Shown here: positions 1-5,458 of the stretch, one piece after another
Position numbering within the stretch: position 1 is the first letter of the stretch
How the letters are laid out: each line of letters begins with the position of its first letter
Notes under the pieces: generated by a model
The model's input: only the letters and a program-made list of their open reading frames with translations
The model's database searches: none
Told to the model about the DNA's origin: nothing
Program-made: the position numbers and the translations under genes
Source: Candidatus Shapirobacteria bacterium CG2_30_35_20
GTDB lineage: Bacteria > Patescibacteriota > Microgenomatia > UBA12405
Reading direction: 5' to 3'
DNA length: 10,671 nt
NCBI GenBank assembly: GCA_001873665.1
Contig: MNZO01000006.1
Coordinates: 1-10,671 of the forward strand

Positions 1-1
1 A

Positions 2-775
2 AATGTCTCCCCTCTTGATTTGCGAACAGGAGATACCACCCCAGCTGAATTTTTAGCTACTGATTTGGGGGTGGGGATTGACACTTCTCCCGCACCAACC
101 GATATTTCAATTGGTGATACTCAAATAAATATTTCTTCTATTGATTTGGCCACTAATATTGAGTCTGAACACTCAATTTCGATAGTTACCCTGCCCCCCG
201 TTGTTCTCAACAAAATCTCTTCATCAACCGTAACTATATATAATAATACCGATTCTGCGGTTGATTTATCAACTTATTCACTTGACGTTGGCACTACCAC
301 CATTTTAAGTGGCACCATTCCTTCTTTTACCTCACAAGATATTTCATTGACCGTCGGTACTACTTCAGTCGGTTTACTAAACAATTCATTTATTGTCGAT
401 TCAACGACATTCGAACCATTAAGTATTGCTATTTGGCAACGACAATCTGATGGTTTAGGTCCATGGACACGAATAAATGCTCCCATGTCTTTTGATCTCC
501 AAAGTCGTTTATCCCAATCAAAAATTACTTTTACCGTTTCAGGATTGGGGACAACCCTTGCCAATATGAATTACGAAATTCTTTATACTGAAGGTATAAT
601 TCCCCGACAAATTGCCGGTACCATTTTACCTCATACTATTGATAGTAATGGTACTGCCTCTCGTGACTTTTTCCTTGGTACCTGTAGTAGCGGTTCGTGC
701 ACTCCTGCATCTGGAATCGGCTCATCCTTTGTGGTTACATTTTCGGGTACCACCAAAACATTTATTCTAAATTAA
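2..775 (+). CDS. Secreted/surface protein with lamin-tail-like and C-terminal LGTC domain, 5' partial
   Basis: The frame is open from the window edge, so the real start lies upstream; the TTG at 20 is only an internal codon. About 257 residues are visible. The middle part (VTIYNNTDSAVDLSTYSLDV, then a later GPWTRI) resembles the beta-sandwich pattern of lamin tail domains, which patescibacterial exoproteins often carry. The last ~85 residues form a second beta-rich domain holding SRDFFLGTCSSGSC, a two-cysteine motif that recurs in a relic gene at 8103-8300. The composition is rich in Ser, Thr, Asn and Ile and low in charge, as expected for an extracellular protein. No membrane anchor or sorting signal follows the LGTC domain. 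It is followed 52 bases later by another surface-protein gene on the same strand. The LTD call comes from pattern recognition and is moderate; the secreted nature is inferred because the N-terminus is missing. Confidence 0.75.
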   Translation, partial: NVSPLDLRTGDTTPAEFLATDLGVGIDTSPAPTDISIGDTQINISSIDLATNIESEHSISIVTLPPVVLNKISSSTVTIYNNTDSAVDLSTYSLDVGTTTILSGTIPSFTSQDISLTVGTTSVGLLNNSFIVDSTTFEPLSIAIWQRQSDGLGPWTRINAPMSFDLQSRLSQSKITFTVSGLGTTLANMNYEILYTEGIIPRQIAGTILPHTIDSNGTASRDFFLGTCSSGSCTPASGIGSSFVVTFSGTTKTFILN

Positions 776-784
776 TGAGTTAAG

Positions 785-800
785 CCCCACCAGCGAGGTG
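785..800 (+). other. Small GC-rich hairpin between two surface genes
   Basis: CACC (788-791) and GGTG (797-800) can pair around a five-base loop just after the stop of the LTD-like gene. The sequence that follows is A-rich rather than U-rich on the plus strand, so a canonical intrinsic terminator is not supported. It may only attenuate or mark the end of the first message. Confidence 0.2.
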
Positions 801-827
801 AAAAAATAAATTTAAAAAAATAATTAA

Positions 828-1874
828 ATGAAAAAAATAAGTAAAGTTTGTAATTTGATATTTGGAATTTGTTTGGAAATTGTTTTTTGTAATTTGTTAT
901 TTGCAATACCTGCTTTTGCTGGTAATAACCTTACTTTCACTTGTGATGATTCAAATTGCACAAAATCATCAAATTTACCCCTGTTTTCCGAACAAAACAT
1001 TTACCCGTCCTATACGGTTTCTCAAGCTACCACCATTATCAATAATCGTTCTACCAACTGCAATTTAAATTTTAAATTAAAAAATCAATTAACCGAGGAC
1101 ATTTTATCCTCAGTCCTAACCGTTAGTAGTGTTGGCGACTCAACTGTTTGGTATTCTGGCGTTTTGTCAAATTTATTTGACAATCAAAATCATACGCTAG
1201 GGTCAATTGCAAGCAATTCGTCTAAAATAATTAATTGGACGGCCAATTTTAGTCAAGATGCGGGCAATGAATATCAAAATATTTCCAATCTTTTTGATAT
1301 CGATTTCAACTTTACTTGTGACGATTCGCCATCAACTCCACCTACTACAAATATTACTCATGATGCACCATCATGTAACGATCCAACTCCAAATTTTTCC
1401 CCACAAAATTTTTCTGCCATTTCAAATCAAAACTCAGTCACATTAAATTGGACCAAGCCTGTGGGCAATTTTACTTATTATTTAATTGCTTTTGGTGATA
1501 ATATAAATGCCGACAAATACGGTAATCCCAATATTGGTGGCCCCGACACCACTTCGTATACTGTTAACGGCCTGTCTTCGGACATTCCCTATTATTTTAA
1601 AATTCGCACAGGTAATGGCTGCGCCCCAGGTCCATTTTCTGGTGTTGTCTCAGTCACACCCCGTGGACAAGTTTTAGCCAACCCCATTATCCCTTCTGGT
1701 TTTCAACCTGGCGTTTTAGGAAATGAAACGACTACTCCAAACACTAGCGAAACCCCCTCAATTCTCGGTCAAGAAAACACCAATAACAATTATTTTTGGT
1801 ACTTAATTTATACATTAATTTTTCTAATTTTAATTTTGATATGTTTTCTTTTGTACCAGCATTTCATATACTAG
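828..1874 (+). CDS. Surface protein: signal peptide, TasA/camelysin-like domain, fibronectin III, C-terminal membrane anchor
   Basis: 348 aa. Residues 1-31 form a signal peptide (KK start, hydrophobic core, cleavage expected after AIPAFA). Residues ~33-165 have two CDDS segments and DAGNEYQN, a pattern I associate with TasA/camelysin-type beta-sandwich exoproteins. Residues ~190-278 form a fibronectin type III domain (SVTLNWTKP, then SYTVNGL and YYFKIRTGNG). A Pro/Thr/Asn-rich linker contains PGVLGNE. Residues 323-343 form a single membrane helix with a very short tail. The protein is therefore probably exposed outside the cell and held by its C-terminus. The ATG at 828 is chosen because it gives a full signal peptide; no Shine-Dalgarno is visible. 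The gene sits four bases before the CAP gene, so the two are probably co-transcribed. The hydrophobic core is encoded by an AT-rich low-complexity tract. The fold names are family-level inference. Confidence 0.8.
   Translation: MKKISKVCNLIFGICLEIVFCNLLFAIPAFAGNNLTFTCDDSNCTKSSNLPLFSEQNIYPSYTVSQATTIINNRSTNCNLNFKLKNQLTEDILSSVLTVSSVGDSTVWYSGVLSNLFDNQNHTLGSIASNSSKIINWTANFSQDAGNEYQNISNLFDIDFNFTCDDSPSTPPTTNITHDAPSCNDPTPNFSPQNFSAISNQNSVTLNWTKPVGNFTYYLIAFGDNINADKYGNPNIGGPDTTSYTVNGLSSDIPYYFKIRTGNGCAPGPFSGVVSVTPRGQVLANPIIPSGFQPGVLGNETTTPNTSETPSILGQENTNNNYFWYLIYTLIFLILILICFLLYQHFIY
845..905 (+). repeat. TTTGTAATTTG-type low-complexity tract encoding a signal-peptide core
   Basis: An array of near-repeats (TTTGTAATTTG, TTTGGAATTTG, TTTGTAATTTG) runs in frame through codons ~7-26 of the surface-protein gene. 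A 17-base stretch at 867-883 (ATTTGTTTGGAAATTGT) is identical to 3459-3475 inside trmD. The translation, rich in Cys, Asn, Leu, Ile and Phe, still serves as a hydrophobic export segment. Confidence 0.55.
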
Positions 1875-1878
1875 TTTA

Positions 1879-2709
1879 GTGTTCAAAAAATTTTCTCATT
1901 ATTTTTTACCTTATCCTGACAACAATCATCGGGCACTTTTACTCCAACCATCTTTTTTGGCTTTATTTGTTGCCGTCTATCTTTTAAATCAATCATTTAT
2001 CAAATCATTTACCATTGCTCGACCTGGGGTGTTGGGTTATTCTTCCGAAATTACGATTAGTAAAGTCCTAGACCAGACCAATACAGAGCGCGTAAAATTA
2101 GGTTTAAAACCATTAACCTTTAACTCAACTTTATCTAAATCAGCCCAACTTAAGGCTGACGATATGTTTACCAACAATTATTGGGCCCACACTTCACCCG
2201 AGGGCAAATCCCCTTGGGATTTTTTTAATAATGCTGGTTATGAGTATTCTGTGGCTGGAGAAAATTTGGCCAAAGATTTTTACGACACCGAAGGCCTACT
2301 CAAGGCCTGGATGAATTCACCGACTCATCGGGAAAATATAATTAACCCTAAATATCAAGAAATTGGCATTGGGGTTGTTAATGGAATTTTAGGGGGAGTT
2401 AAAACAACTCTGGTAGTTCAGCATTTTGGTACTCCTCGCAACGGTGTTGTTTTAGCATCAGTTCCACCTGATGATATTGCTGTTGAGTCTAGTTTTATCC
2501 AGAACATACCAATAGCTAGTCCAATCCAACTAAACAAAATTTTTGCTATGATTATGTTTGTATTTATCATTTGTCTTTTAATTGTAGATTCCTATATTAC
2601 TCTAAAAAATAAAACCCCCCGGCTTACAGGTTCCAGTGCTGGGCATATTGGATTTTTACTTATAATTTTATTACTTTTAATTTTTACCCATCAGGGAACT
2701 ATTTTCTAA
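1879..2709 (+). CDS. CAP-domain (SCP/PR1-like) exoprotein with three membrane helices
   Basis: 276 aa from a GTG start four bases after the preceding stop. Residues ~24-42 form an N-terminal membrane segment, followed by ARPGVLGYSSE. Residues 61-185 form a CAP domain: TNTERVKLGLKPL, the NNYWAHTSPEG motif with H104, GENLA with E128, and SPTHRENI with H150; these are the usual cavity residues of the family. C-terminal helices lie at ~220-238 and ~257-270. The CAP domain should therefore face outward, tethered at both ends. The family is widespread in CPR bacteria, but the molecular function of bacterial CAP proteins is mostly unknown. The one-base spacing to the next gene indicates an operon. 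A shorter start would lose the first helix, and no ATG offers one. The domain call is confident; the biological role is not. Confidence 0.9.
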   Translation: MFKKFSHYFLPYPDNNHRALLLQPSFLALFVAVYLLNQSFIKSFTIARPGVLGYSSEITISKVLDQTNTERVKLGLKPLTFNSTLSKSAQLKADDMFTNNYWAHTSPEGKSPWDFFNNAGYEYSVAGENLAKDFYDTEGLLKAWMNSPTHRENIINPKYQEIGIGVVNGILGGVKTTLVVQHFGTPRNGVVLASVPPDDIAVESSFIQNIPIASPIQLNKIFAMIMFVFIICLLIVDSYITLKNKTPRLTGSSAGHIGFLLIILLLLIFTHQGTIF

Positions 2710-2710
2710 A

Positions 2711-2974
2711 ATGCATCACATATTTAATGAAATAAAACACTATCCTCAAAATTATATTGTCGCTTTAATTTTGGCAATTTCAGTTTCTTTTTTATTGTTG
2801 TTTTATCGTTTCGACGCGCATACCCAACGACAAGTAGTTTATTTGACCTCAGGACTGTACTTGGGCTGGTCTCTCTGGCACCACTACCGTCGTGGTGATA
2901 TCACTACTTCAATTATGATGGAATATTTACTTTTAGCCCTACTTGCTTTGATTGTTGTCTCAACCACGCTTTAA
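2711..2974 (+). CDS. Small three-helix membrane protein, conserved hypothetical
   Basis: 87 aa, with the ATG one base after the CAP gene stop, so translation is probably coupled. Hydrophobic segments lie at ~15-33, ~42-58 and ~68-86. Between helices two and three is WHHYRRGDIT, a His/Arg-rich loop, and helix three begins with MEYLL. I recall similar short proteins with a WHHYxxGD loop in CPR genomes, but no function is known to me. It ends the plus-strand surface-gene run and faces trmD convergently. Confidence 0.7.
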   Translation: MHHIFNEIKHYPQNYIVALILAISVSFLLLFYRFDAHTQRQVVYLTSGLYLGWSLWHHYRRGDITTSIMMEYLLLALLALIVVSTTL

Positions 2975-2982
2975 AATAAATA

Positions 2983-3014
2983 CATCATTGCGAGGAGTCT
3001 TCGACGAAGCAATC
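2983..3014. repeat. Half copy of a dispersed CATTGCGAGGAG...CGAAGCAATCT repeat
   Basis: CATCATTGCGAGGAG (2983-2997) followed by CGACGAAGCAATCT matches each half of the larger paired element at 6655-6770. ATTGC (2987-2991) and GCAAT (3009-3013) can pair around CTTC/GAAG, giving a hairpin between the convergent surface operon and trmD. It could terminate both, but no strong T-run follows it. Repeats of this wording are common in many environmental bacterial genomes (from memory). Confidence 0.65.
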
Positions 3015-3024
3015 TATTTGGAAT

Positions 3025-3723
3025 TTAATTAGCCTTTTTATTTTGGAATTCAAGTATTTTTTTCGGATCCCCCGACAACAACACCTCTGGTACTTTTTTA
3101 CCATCATAAACCTCTGGTCTAGTATATTGTGGATATTCAATATAGCCATCACTACTGTGACTTTCATCTTTTGAAGATACATATTTACCCAATACTCCAG
3201 GCAATAATCTTGTCACACTATCAATTATAGTCATCGCCGGTATCTCTCCACCAGTCAATACATAATCACCAATCGATATTTCTTCATCCACCAATTCCGA
3301 TATTCTTTCATCAAACCCTTCATAATGACCACAAATAATTATTAAATTATCATACTTTCCCAGTCTTTCTGCATCACGTTGAGTAAATTTCTTCCCCCGT
3401 GCACTCGTCAAAACAATTCTTGTTTTTTCTCTTTGTAAATTGTTATTTATAATTTGTGATTTGTTTGGAAATTGTAGATTTGTTTTTTGGAAATTAGTTA
3501 TGTCAGTAATCGCCTTGGCGATTACGTCAACTCTTATCAACATTCCCACTCCACCACCATAGGGTTTATCATCCACTGCTCCATAGTTATTCCACGCCCA
3601 CTGTCTCATGTCGTGAGTTTTTATTTCAATAATTTTTTTCTCCACCGCTCTCTTAATCATCGATTCTCCAAATACCCCCTCAAACATTTTTGGGAACAGC
3701 GTCACAATATCAAATTTAATCAT
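3025..3723 (-). CDS. trmD: tRNA (guanine-N1-)-methyltransferase TrmD
   Basis: 232 aa. TrmD transfers a methyl group from S-adenosylmethionine to N1 of G37 in tRNAs with a G36, preventing +1 frameshifts. Diagnostic motifs, in order: MIKFDIVTLFP at the N-terminus, YGGGVGML (~55-62), CGHYEGFDERI (~131-141), then IGDYVLTGGEIPAM and LLPGVLG (~151-179), the trefoil-knot SAM-binding region. DGYIEYPQYTRPEV and VPEVLLSGDPKKI (~192-223) follow. Two oddities are visible. Residues ~76-99 form an extra Asn/Gln-rich linker encoded by low-complexity DNA. The protein also stops shortly after DPKKI, without the Arg-rich tail of E. coli TrmD. The ATG at 3723 lies one base after the AbiEii stop, so trmD appears to be read in the same message. 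A second, fossil copy of its first ~12 codons lies at 4680. Confidence 0.95.
   Translation of the reverse strand: MIKFDIVTLFPKMFEGVFGESMIKRAVEKKIIEIKTHDMRQWAWNNYGAVDDKPYGGGVGMLIRVDVIAKAITDITNFQKTNLQFPNKSQIINNNLQREKTRIVLTSARGKKFTQRDAERLGKYDNLIIICGHYEGFDERISELVDEEISIGDYVLTGGEIPAMTIIDSVTRLLPGVLGKYVSSKDESHSSDGYIEYPQYTRPEVYDGKKVPEVLLSGDPKKILEFQNKKAN
3427..3498. repeat. AT-rich low-complexity insertion inside trmD
   Basis: On the plus strand the tract repeats TTTGTAAATTG, AATTTGTGATTTG and TTTGGAAATTG. It contains the 17-base word (3459-3475) that also occurs at 867-883. It encodes TrmD residues ~76-99, an Asn/Gln/Lys-rich linker where most TrmD proteins have a shorter connection between YGGGxGML and the next strand. 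The reading frame is kept. Confidence 0.6.
3692..3717. repeat. Cassette-flanking direct repeat, left copy (5' end of intact trmD)
   Basis: This 26-bp stretch (GGGAACAGCGTCACAATATC plus CAAATTT, overlapping by one base) matches 4652-4677 in the same orientation at 24 of 26 positions, with an exact 960-bp offset. It covers TrmD codons 3 to 11. Together the copies bracket the AbiEii two-gene module. Confidence 0.8.
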
Positions 3724-3724
3724 T

Positions 3725-4369
3725 TTAATTTAGCAACATTTCATTAATTATTTTTTTAATATCTTGCAAAAAAACATCATTGTTTGGTTTTTGATTTTCA
3801 ATCCACTTTATTTGATCTAATAATTCTACTGGGAATTCAGCCAATCTTTCGGCAATATTTGGCGGAAATATACCTACCGCCTTTGAATTACTGGCAGTAA
3901 AAATTTCCTTCCAATTAATTTTCTTATTTTTGGAAATTGCCCAAATATCCACGACATCTTTTGGTTCATCTCGTCCAATAATGGCTGTTAGTTTATTCGC
4001 TAAAATATTTTCAATGTTATCAGTCTGCAAATAAAGAGGTAATTTTTTGAACTTTCCCAAATGCTTTCCACTATCATTTACCAAGTCAATTTTTAATTTA
4101 TCGTTAACCATTATGGAGTAATAAGTGTCACTTTTAATATTTATTTCCGTTTTTAATTGCGATAATTGACGTAAAATATTTTCAGCTAAATTCACAAAAT
4201 TATTATTTTGATTTACAAAAAAATCTAAATCATCAGAGTATCGATGATTCAAATAGCCACGAGACAAAGCTGTTCCACCAGTGAGATAGAATTCAGTTTT
4301 TATTTCACTCAAGATTTTTAGTACTTTGTCTTGTAGTGGATAAAGTGTATCGATGTAATAAGAAGTCAT
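3725..4369 (-). CDS. AbiEii/AbiGii-type nucleotidyltransferase (toxin-like)
   Basis: 214 aa, with a minimal nucleotidyltransferase fold. Residues 28-34 are YLTGGTA and continue to ALSRGYL; the metal-binding pair is in SDDLDFF (D47, D49); a third acidic residue is in KIDLV (D95). The C-terminal motif NKLTAIIGRDEPKDVVDIWA (~125-144) is the K...RDEPKDxxDIW signature of AbiEii toxins. Family members are the toxin half of type IV toxin-antitoxin/abortive-infection systems, and some modify tRNA or other acceptors; the substrate here is unknown. The gene overlaps its upstream partner by 65 bases and runs into trmD with a one-base gap. An AAAGGGA sits almost on the ATG, too close for a normal ribosome site. 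Family call confident; toxicity inferred. Confidence 0.88.
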   Translation of the reverse strand: MTSYYIDTLYPLQDKVLKILSEIKTEFYLTGGTALSRGYLNHRYSDDLDFFVNQNNNFVNLAENILRQLSQLKTEINIKSDTYYSIMVNDKLKIDLVNDSGKHLGKFKKLPLYLQTDNIENILANKLTAIIGRDEPKDVVDIWAISKNKKINWKEIFTASNSKAVGIFPPNIAERLAEFPVELLDQIKWIENQKPNNDVFLQDIKKIINEMLLN

Positions 4370-4613
4370 ATCCCTTTATTATAGACCGATTAAATACTTT
4401 TGACCTGATTTTATTCCAATTACTTATAAATAAACTTTTGGGAATAATTGCCATCGCCTCATAAAAATTTAGGTTCTCCAAAACTCGTTTTATTGCCCAA
4501 AGTTGGTCAAATTTACCCATAACTTTTTTACCTTTAAGTATTTTTTCAAAATCATCCTGTTTTAGATTGTAGTCCCACACCACACTCTTATAATTTCTAA
4601 TTTTTCCAATCAT
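4305..4613 (-). CDS. Small partner protein of the AbiEii nucleotidyltransferase, possible antitoxin
   Basis: 102 aa, with a 65-base overlap with the downstream toxin-like gene. SVVWDYNL near the N-terminus and the helical stretch WAIKRVLENLNFYEAMAIIP resemble the short WD-x-x / RVLE-type proteins (DUF6922-like) that often precede AbiEii-type nucleotidyltransferases in other bacteria. It is not the AbiEi winged-helix antitoxin, and no helix-turn-helix is obvious. The last ~15 residues (TLSTTRQSTKNLE) are read out of frame through the start of the next gene and look like a run-on tail, so the functional core may end near GYDFLLHRY. The ATG at 4613 lies inside the end of the fossil trmD frame. 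A role as antitoxin or specificity partner is inference from position. Confidence 0.65.
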   Translation of the reverse strand: MIGKIRNYKSVVWDYNLKQDDFEKILKGKKVMGKFDQLWAIKRVLENLNFYEAMAIIPKSLFISNWNKIRSKVFNRSIIKGYDFLLHRYTLSTTRQSTKNLE

Positions 4614-4629
4614 AATTAATTATATCACC

Positions 4630-4680
4630 CAAATTTCCCCAAAAATCGTTGGGGAACAGTGTCACAATCTCAAATTTCAT
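4630..4680 (-). pseudogene. trmD: Fossil 5' end of trmD
   Basis: Reading down from the ATG at 4680 gives MKFEIVTLFPNDFWGNLG, against MIKFDIVTLFPKMFEGVFG for the intact TrmD 957 bases further along the same strand. Ignoring the one missing codon, 29 of the first 36 bases after the ATG region match, including codons AAA TTT, ATT GTG and CTG TTC. Similarity fades after about 18 residues, and the frame stops at 4597. No other TrmD segment follows. It is a detached N-terminus upstream of the AbiEii module; its product would be a 27-residue peptide. Confidence 0.8.
4652..4677. repeat. Cassette-flanking direct repeat, right copy (fossil trmD start)
   Basis: 24 of 26 positions match 3692-3717; the two mismatches are both at third codon positions of the TrmD frame. 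Recombination between the copies would remove about 960 bp (both AbiEii-module genes) and leave one trmD with an intact start under the promoter at 4688-4717. Confidence 0.8.
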
Positions 4681-4687
4681 AATATAT

Positions 4688-4717
4688 TTTATCAAAAATA
4701 GTGCTAATATAAGTCAA
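4688..4717 (-). promoter_or_regulatory. Predicted minus-strand promoter for the fossil trmD/AbiEii/trmD message
   Basis: On the minus strand, TTGACT (4717-4712) and GATAAA (4693-4688) are separated by 18 bases; an overlapping TAAAAT (4691-4686) is also possible. Transcription would begin at or near the fossil ATG at 4680, giving a leaderless or nearly leaderless message. Before the cassette arrived this would have been the trmD promoter. Confidence 0.5.
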
Positions 4718-4725
4718 CTTATATT
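4706..4725. promoter_or_regulatory. Perfect 9-bp inverted repeat (operator candidate) between divergent operons
   Basis: AATATAAGT and ACTTATATT flank a CA centre. The dyad covers the -35 hexamer of the minus-strand promoter and lies just upstream of the -10-like TATAAA of tmk. A bound dimer could control both directions. AT-rich palindromes also arise by chance, and no cognate regulator is identified here. Confidence 0.45.
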
Positions 4726-4731
4726 ATTGTA

Positions 4732-4737
4732 TATAAA
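4732..4737 (+). promoter_or_regulatory. Putative -10 element of tmk
   Basis: TATAAA ends seven bases before the ATG at 4745, so transcription would start at about the start codon. No good -35 hexamer is found at 16-18 bases, and the 4706-4725 dyad occupies that region, so an activator or the dyad itself may matter. Confidence 0.35.
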
Positions 4738-4744
4738 CAAAATA

Positions 4745-5440
4745 ATGTCTGAAGCAAAGGGAAAATTAATTGTAATAGAAGGCATCGATGGATCAGGAAA
4801 AAAAACACAACAGGATTTATTGGTTGAAAGATTTTTACAAAACGGAATTTCAGTAGTTACTGACGATTATCCTCACTATGAATCGAGTTTTTGGGGAAAA
4901 CATGTTGGTCGAATGCTCGCAAAGGAATGGGGGAATCCAATGCAAACTACTCCATATTTAACCGCTTTGCCATATATGCTAGATGAGGCTGATGGAAGTA
5001 AGAAAATAATCAAACCTGCCTTAGATAACGGCAAAATTATAGTTTCTAATCGATATTTTACATCAACTGTTCATCAAATTGCCAAAATGCCAGAAGGGGA
5101 ACAAAGAGATAATTTTGCAAATTGGATTTGGCATGCAGGGTATGATGAGTTGAATATTGTTCGTCCAGACTTGGTAATTGTGTTGCTAGTTGATCCTCTA
5201 ATTTGTCGAGAAAATATATTGCAAAAAGCAAAAAGAAATTACACTCAAGGACATTTAATGGATGCGGCCGAAGAAGATTTTAATCATCAAATGGAATCGG
5301 CAAGTGAATATAGAAAAATGATTGCAAAAGAACCTGAAAGATGGACGCTAATTGACTGCTGTAATGAAGGCAATCTAAAAAGTAAGGAAGAAATTCATGA
5401 ATTAGTTTGGAATGAAATAAAAAGAAGAAAACTAATTTAG
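4745..5440 (+). CDS. tmk: Thymidylate kinase (dTMP kinase)
   Basis: 231 aa from the ATG at 4745. It phosphorylates dTMP to dTDP with ATP, an essential step in dTTP synthesis in the cytoplasm. The P-loop is GIDGSGKKT (13-21), with KK-T in place of the usual KST. DDYPHYESSFWG (40-51) occupies the position of the usual DR/FP motif, and VSNRYFTSTVHQ (100-111) corresponds to the DRY-S-AYQ substrate-binding region. RPDLVIVLLVDP (140-151) is the core strand, and KRNYTQGHLMDAAEE (163-177) lies in the lid region. The length is normal. The frame extends upstream to a TTG at 4649, but that extension is antisense to the fossil trmD start and does not look like TMK, so the ATG before SEAKGKLIVIEG is preferred. 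Codon choice seems less C-rich than in its neighbours, a visual impression only. Confidence 0.93.
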   Translation: MSEAKGKLIVIEGIDGSGKKTQQDLLVERFLQNGISVVTDDYPHYESSFWGKHVGRMLAKEWGNPMQTTPYLTALPYMLDEADGSKKIIKPALDNGKIIVSNRYFTSTVHQIAKMPEGEQRDNFANWIWHAGYDELNIVRPDLVIVLLVDPLICRENILQKAKRNYTQGHLMDAAEEDFNHQMESASEYRKMIAKEPERWTLIDCCNEGNLKSKEEIHELVWNEIKRRKLI

Positions 5441-5441
5441 T

Positions 5442-5452
5442 TGTTATATACT
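5442..5452 (+). promoter_or_regulatory. Extended -10-like element upstream of the glycosyltransferase
   Basis: TGTTATATACT contains TATACT (5447-5452), ending six bases before the ATG at 5459, or a TGn-extended TATATA (5445-5450). No matching -35 hexamer is evident. If active, it would give a leaderless message independent of tmk, whose stop is at 5440. Confidence 0.35.
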
Positions 5453-5458
5453 CTTCCT

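Noticed and set aside
274..564. Antisense ORF within the first surface-protein gene
   Set aside because: Opposite strand of a clearly coding frame, with no recognisable features.
845..905. CRISPR-like array
   Set aside because: The units are irregular AT-rich words without constant repeat length or unique spacers, and no cas genes are present.
2985..3182. Minus-strand ORF overlapping the end of trmD
   Set aside because: A shadow of trmD in another frame plus the short repeat. Low-complexity translation.
4649..4744. N-terminal extension of the thymidylate kinase frame from a TTG
   Set aside because: It is read antisense through the fossil trmD start and the promoter region, and lacks any kinase similarity. 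The ATG at 4745 gives a normal-length enzyme.
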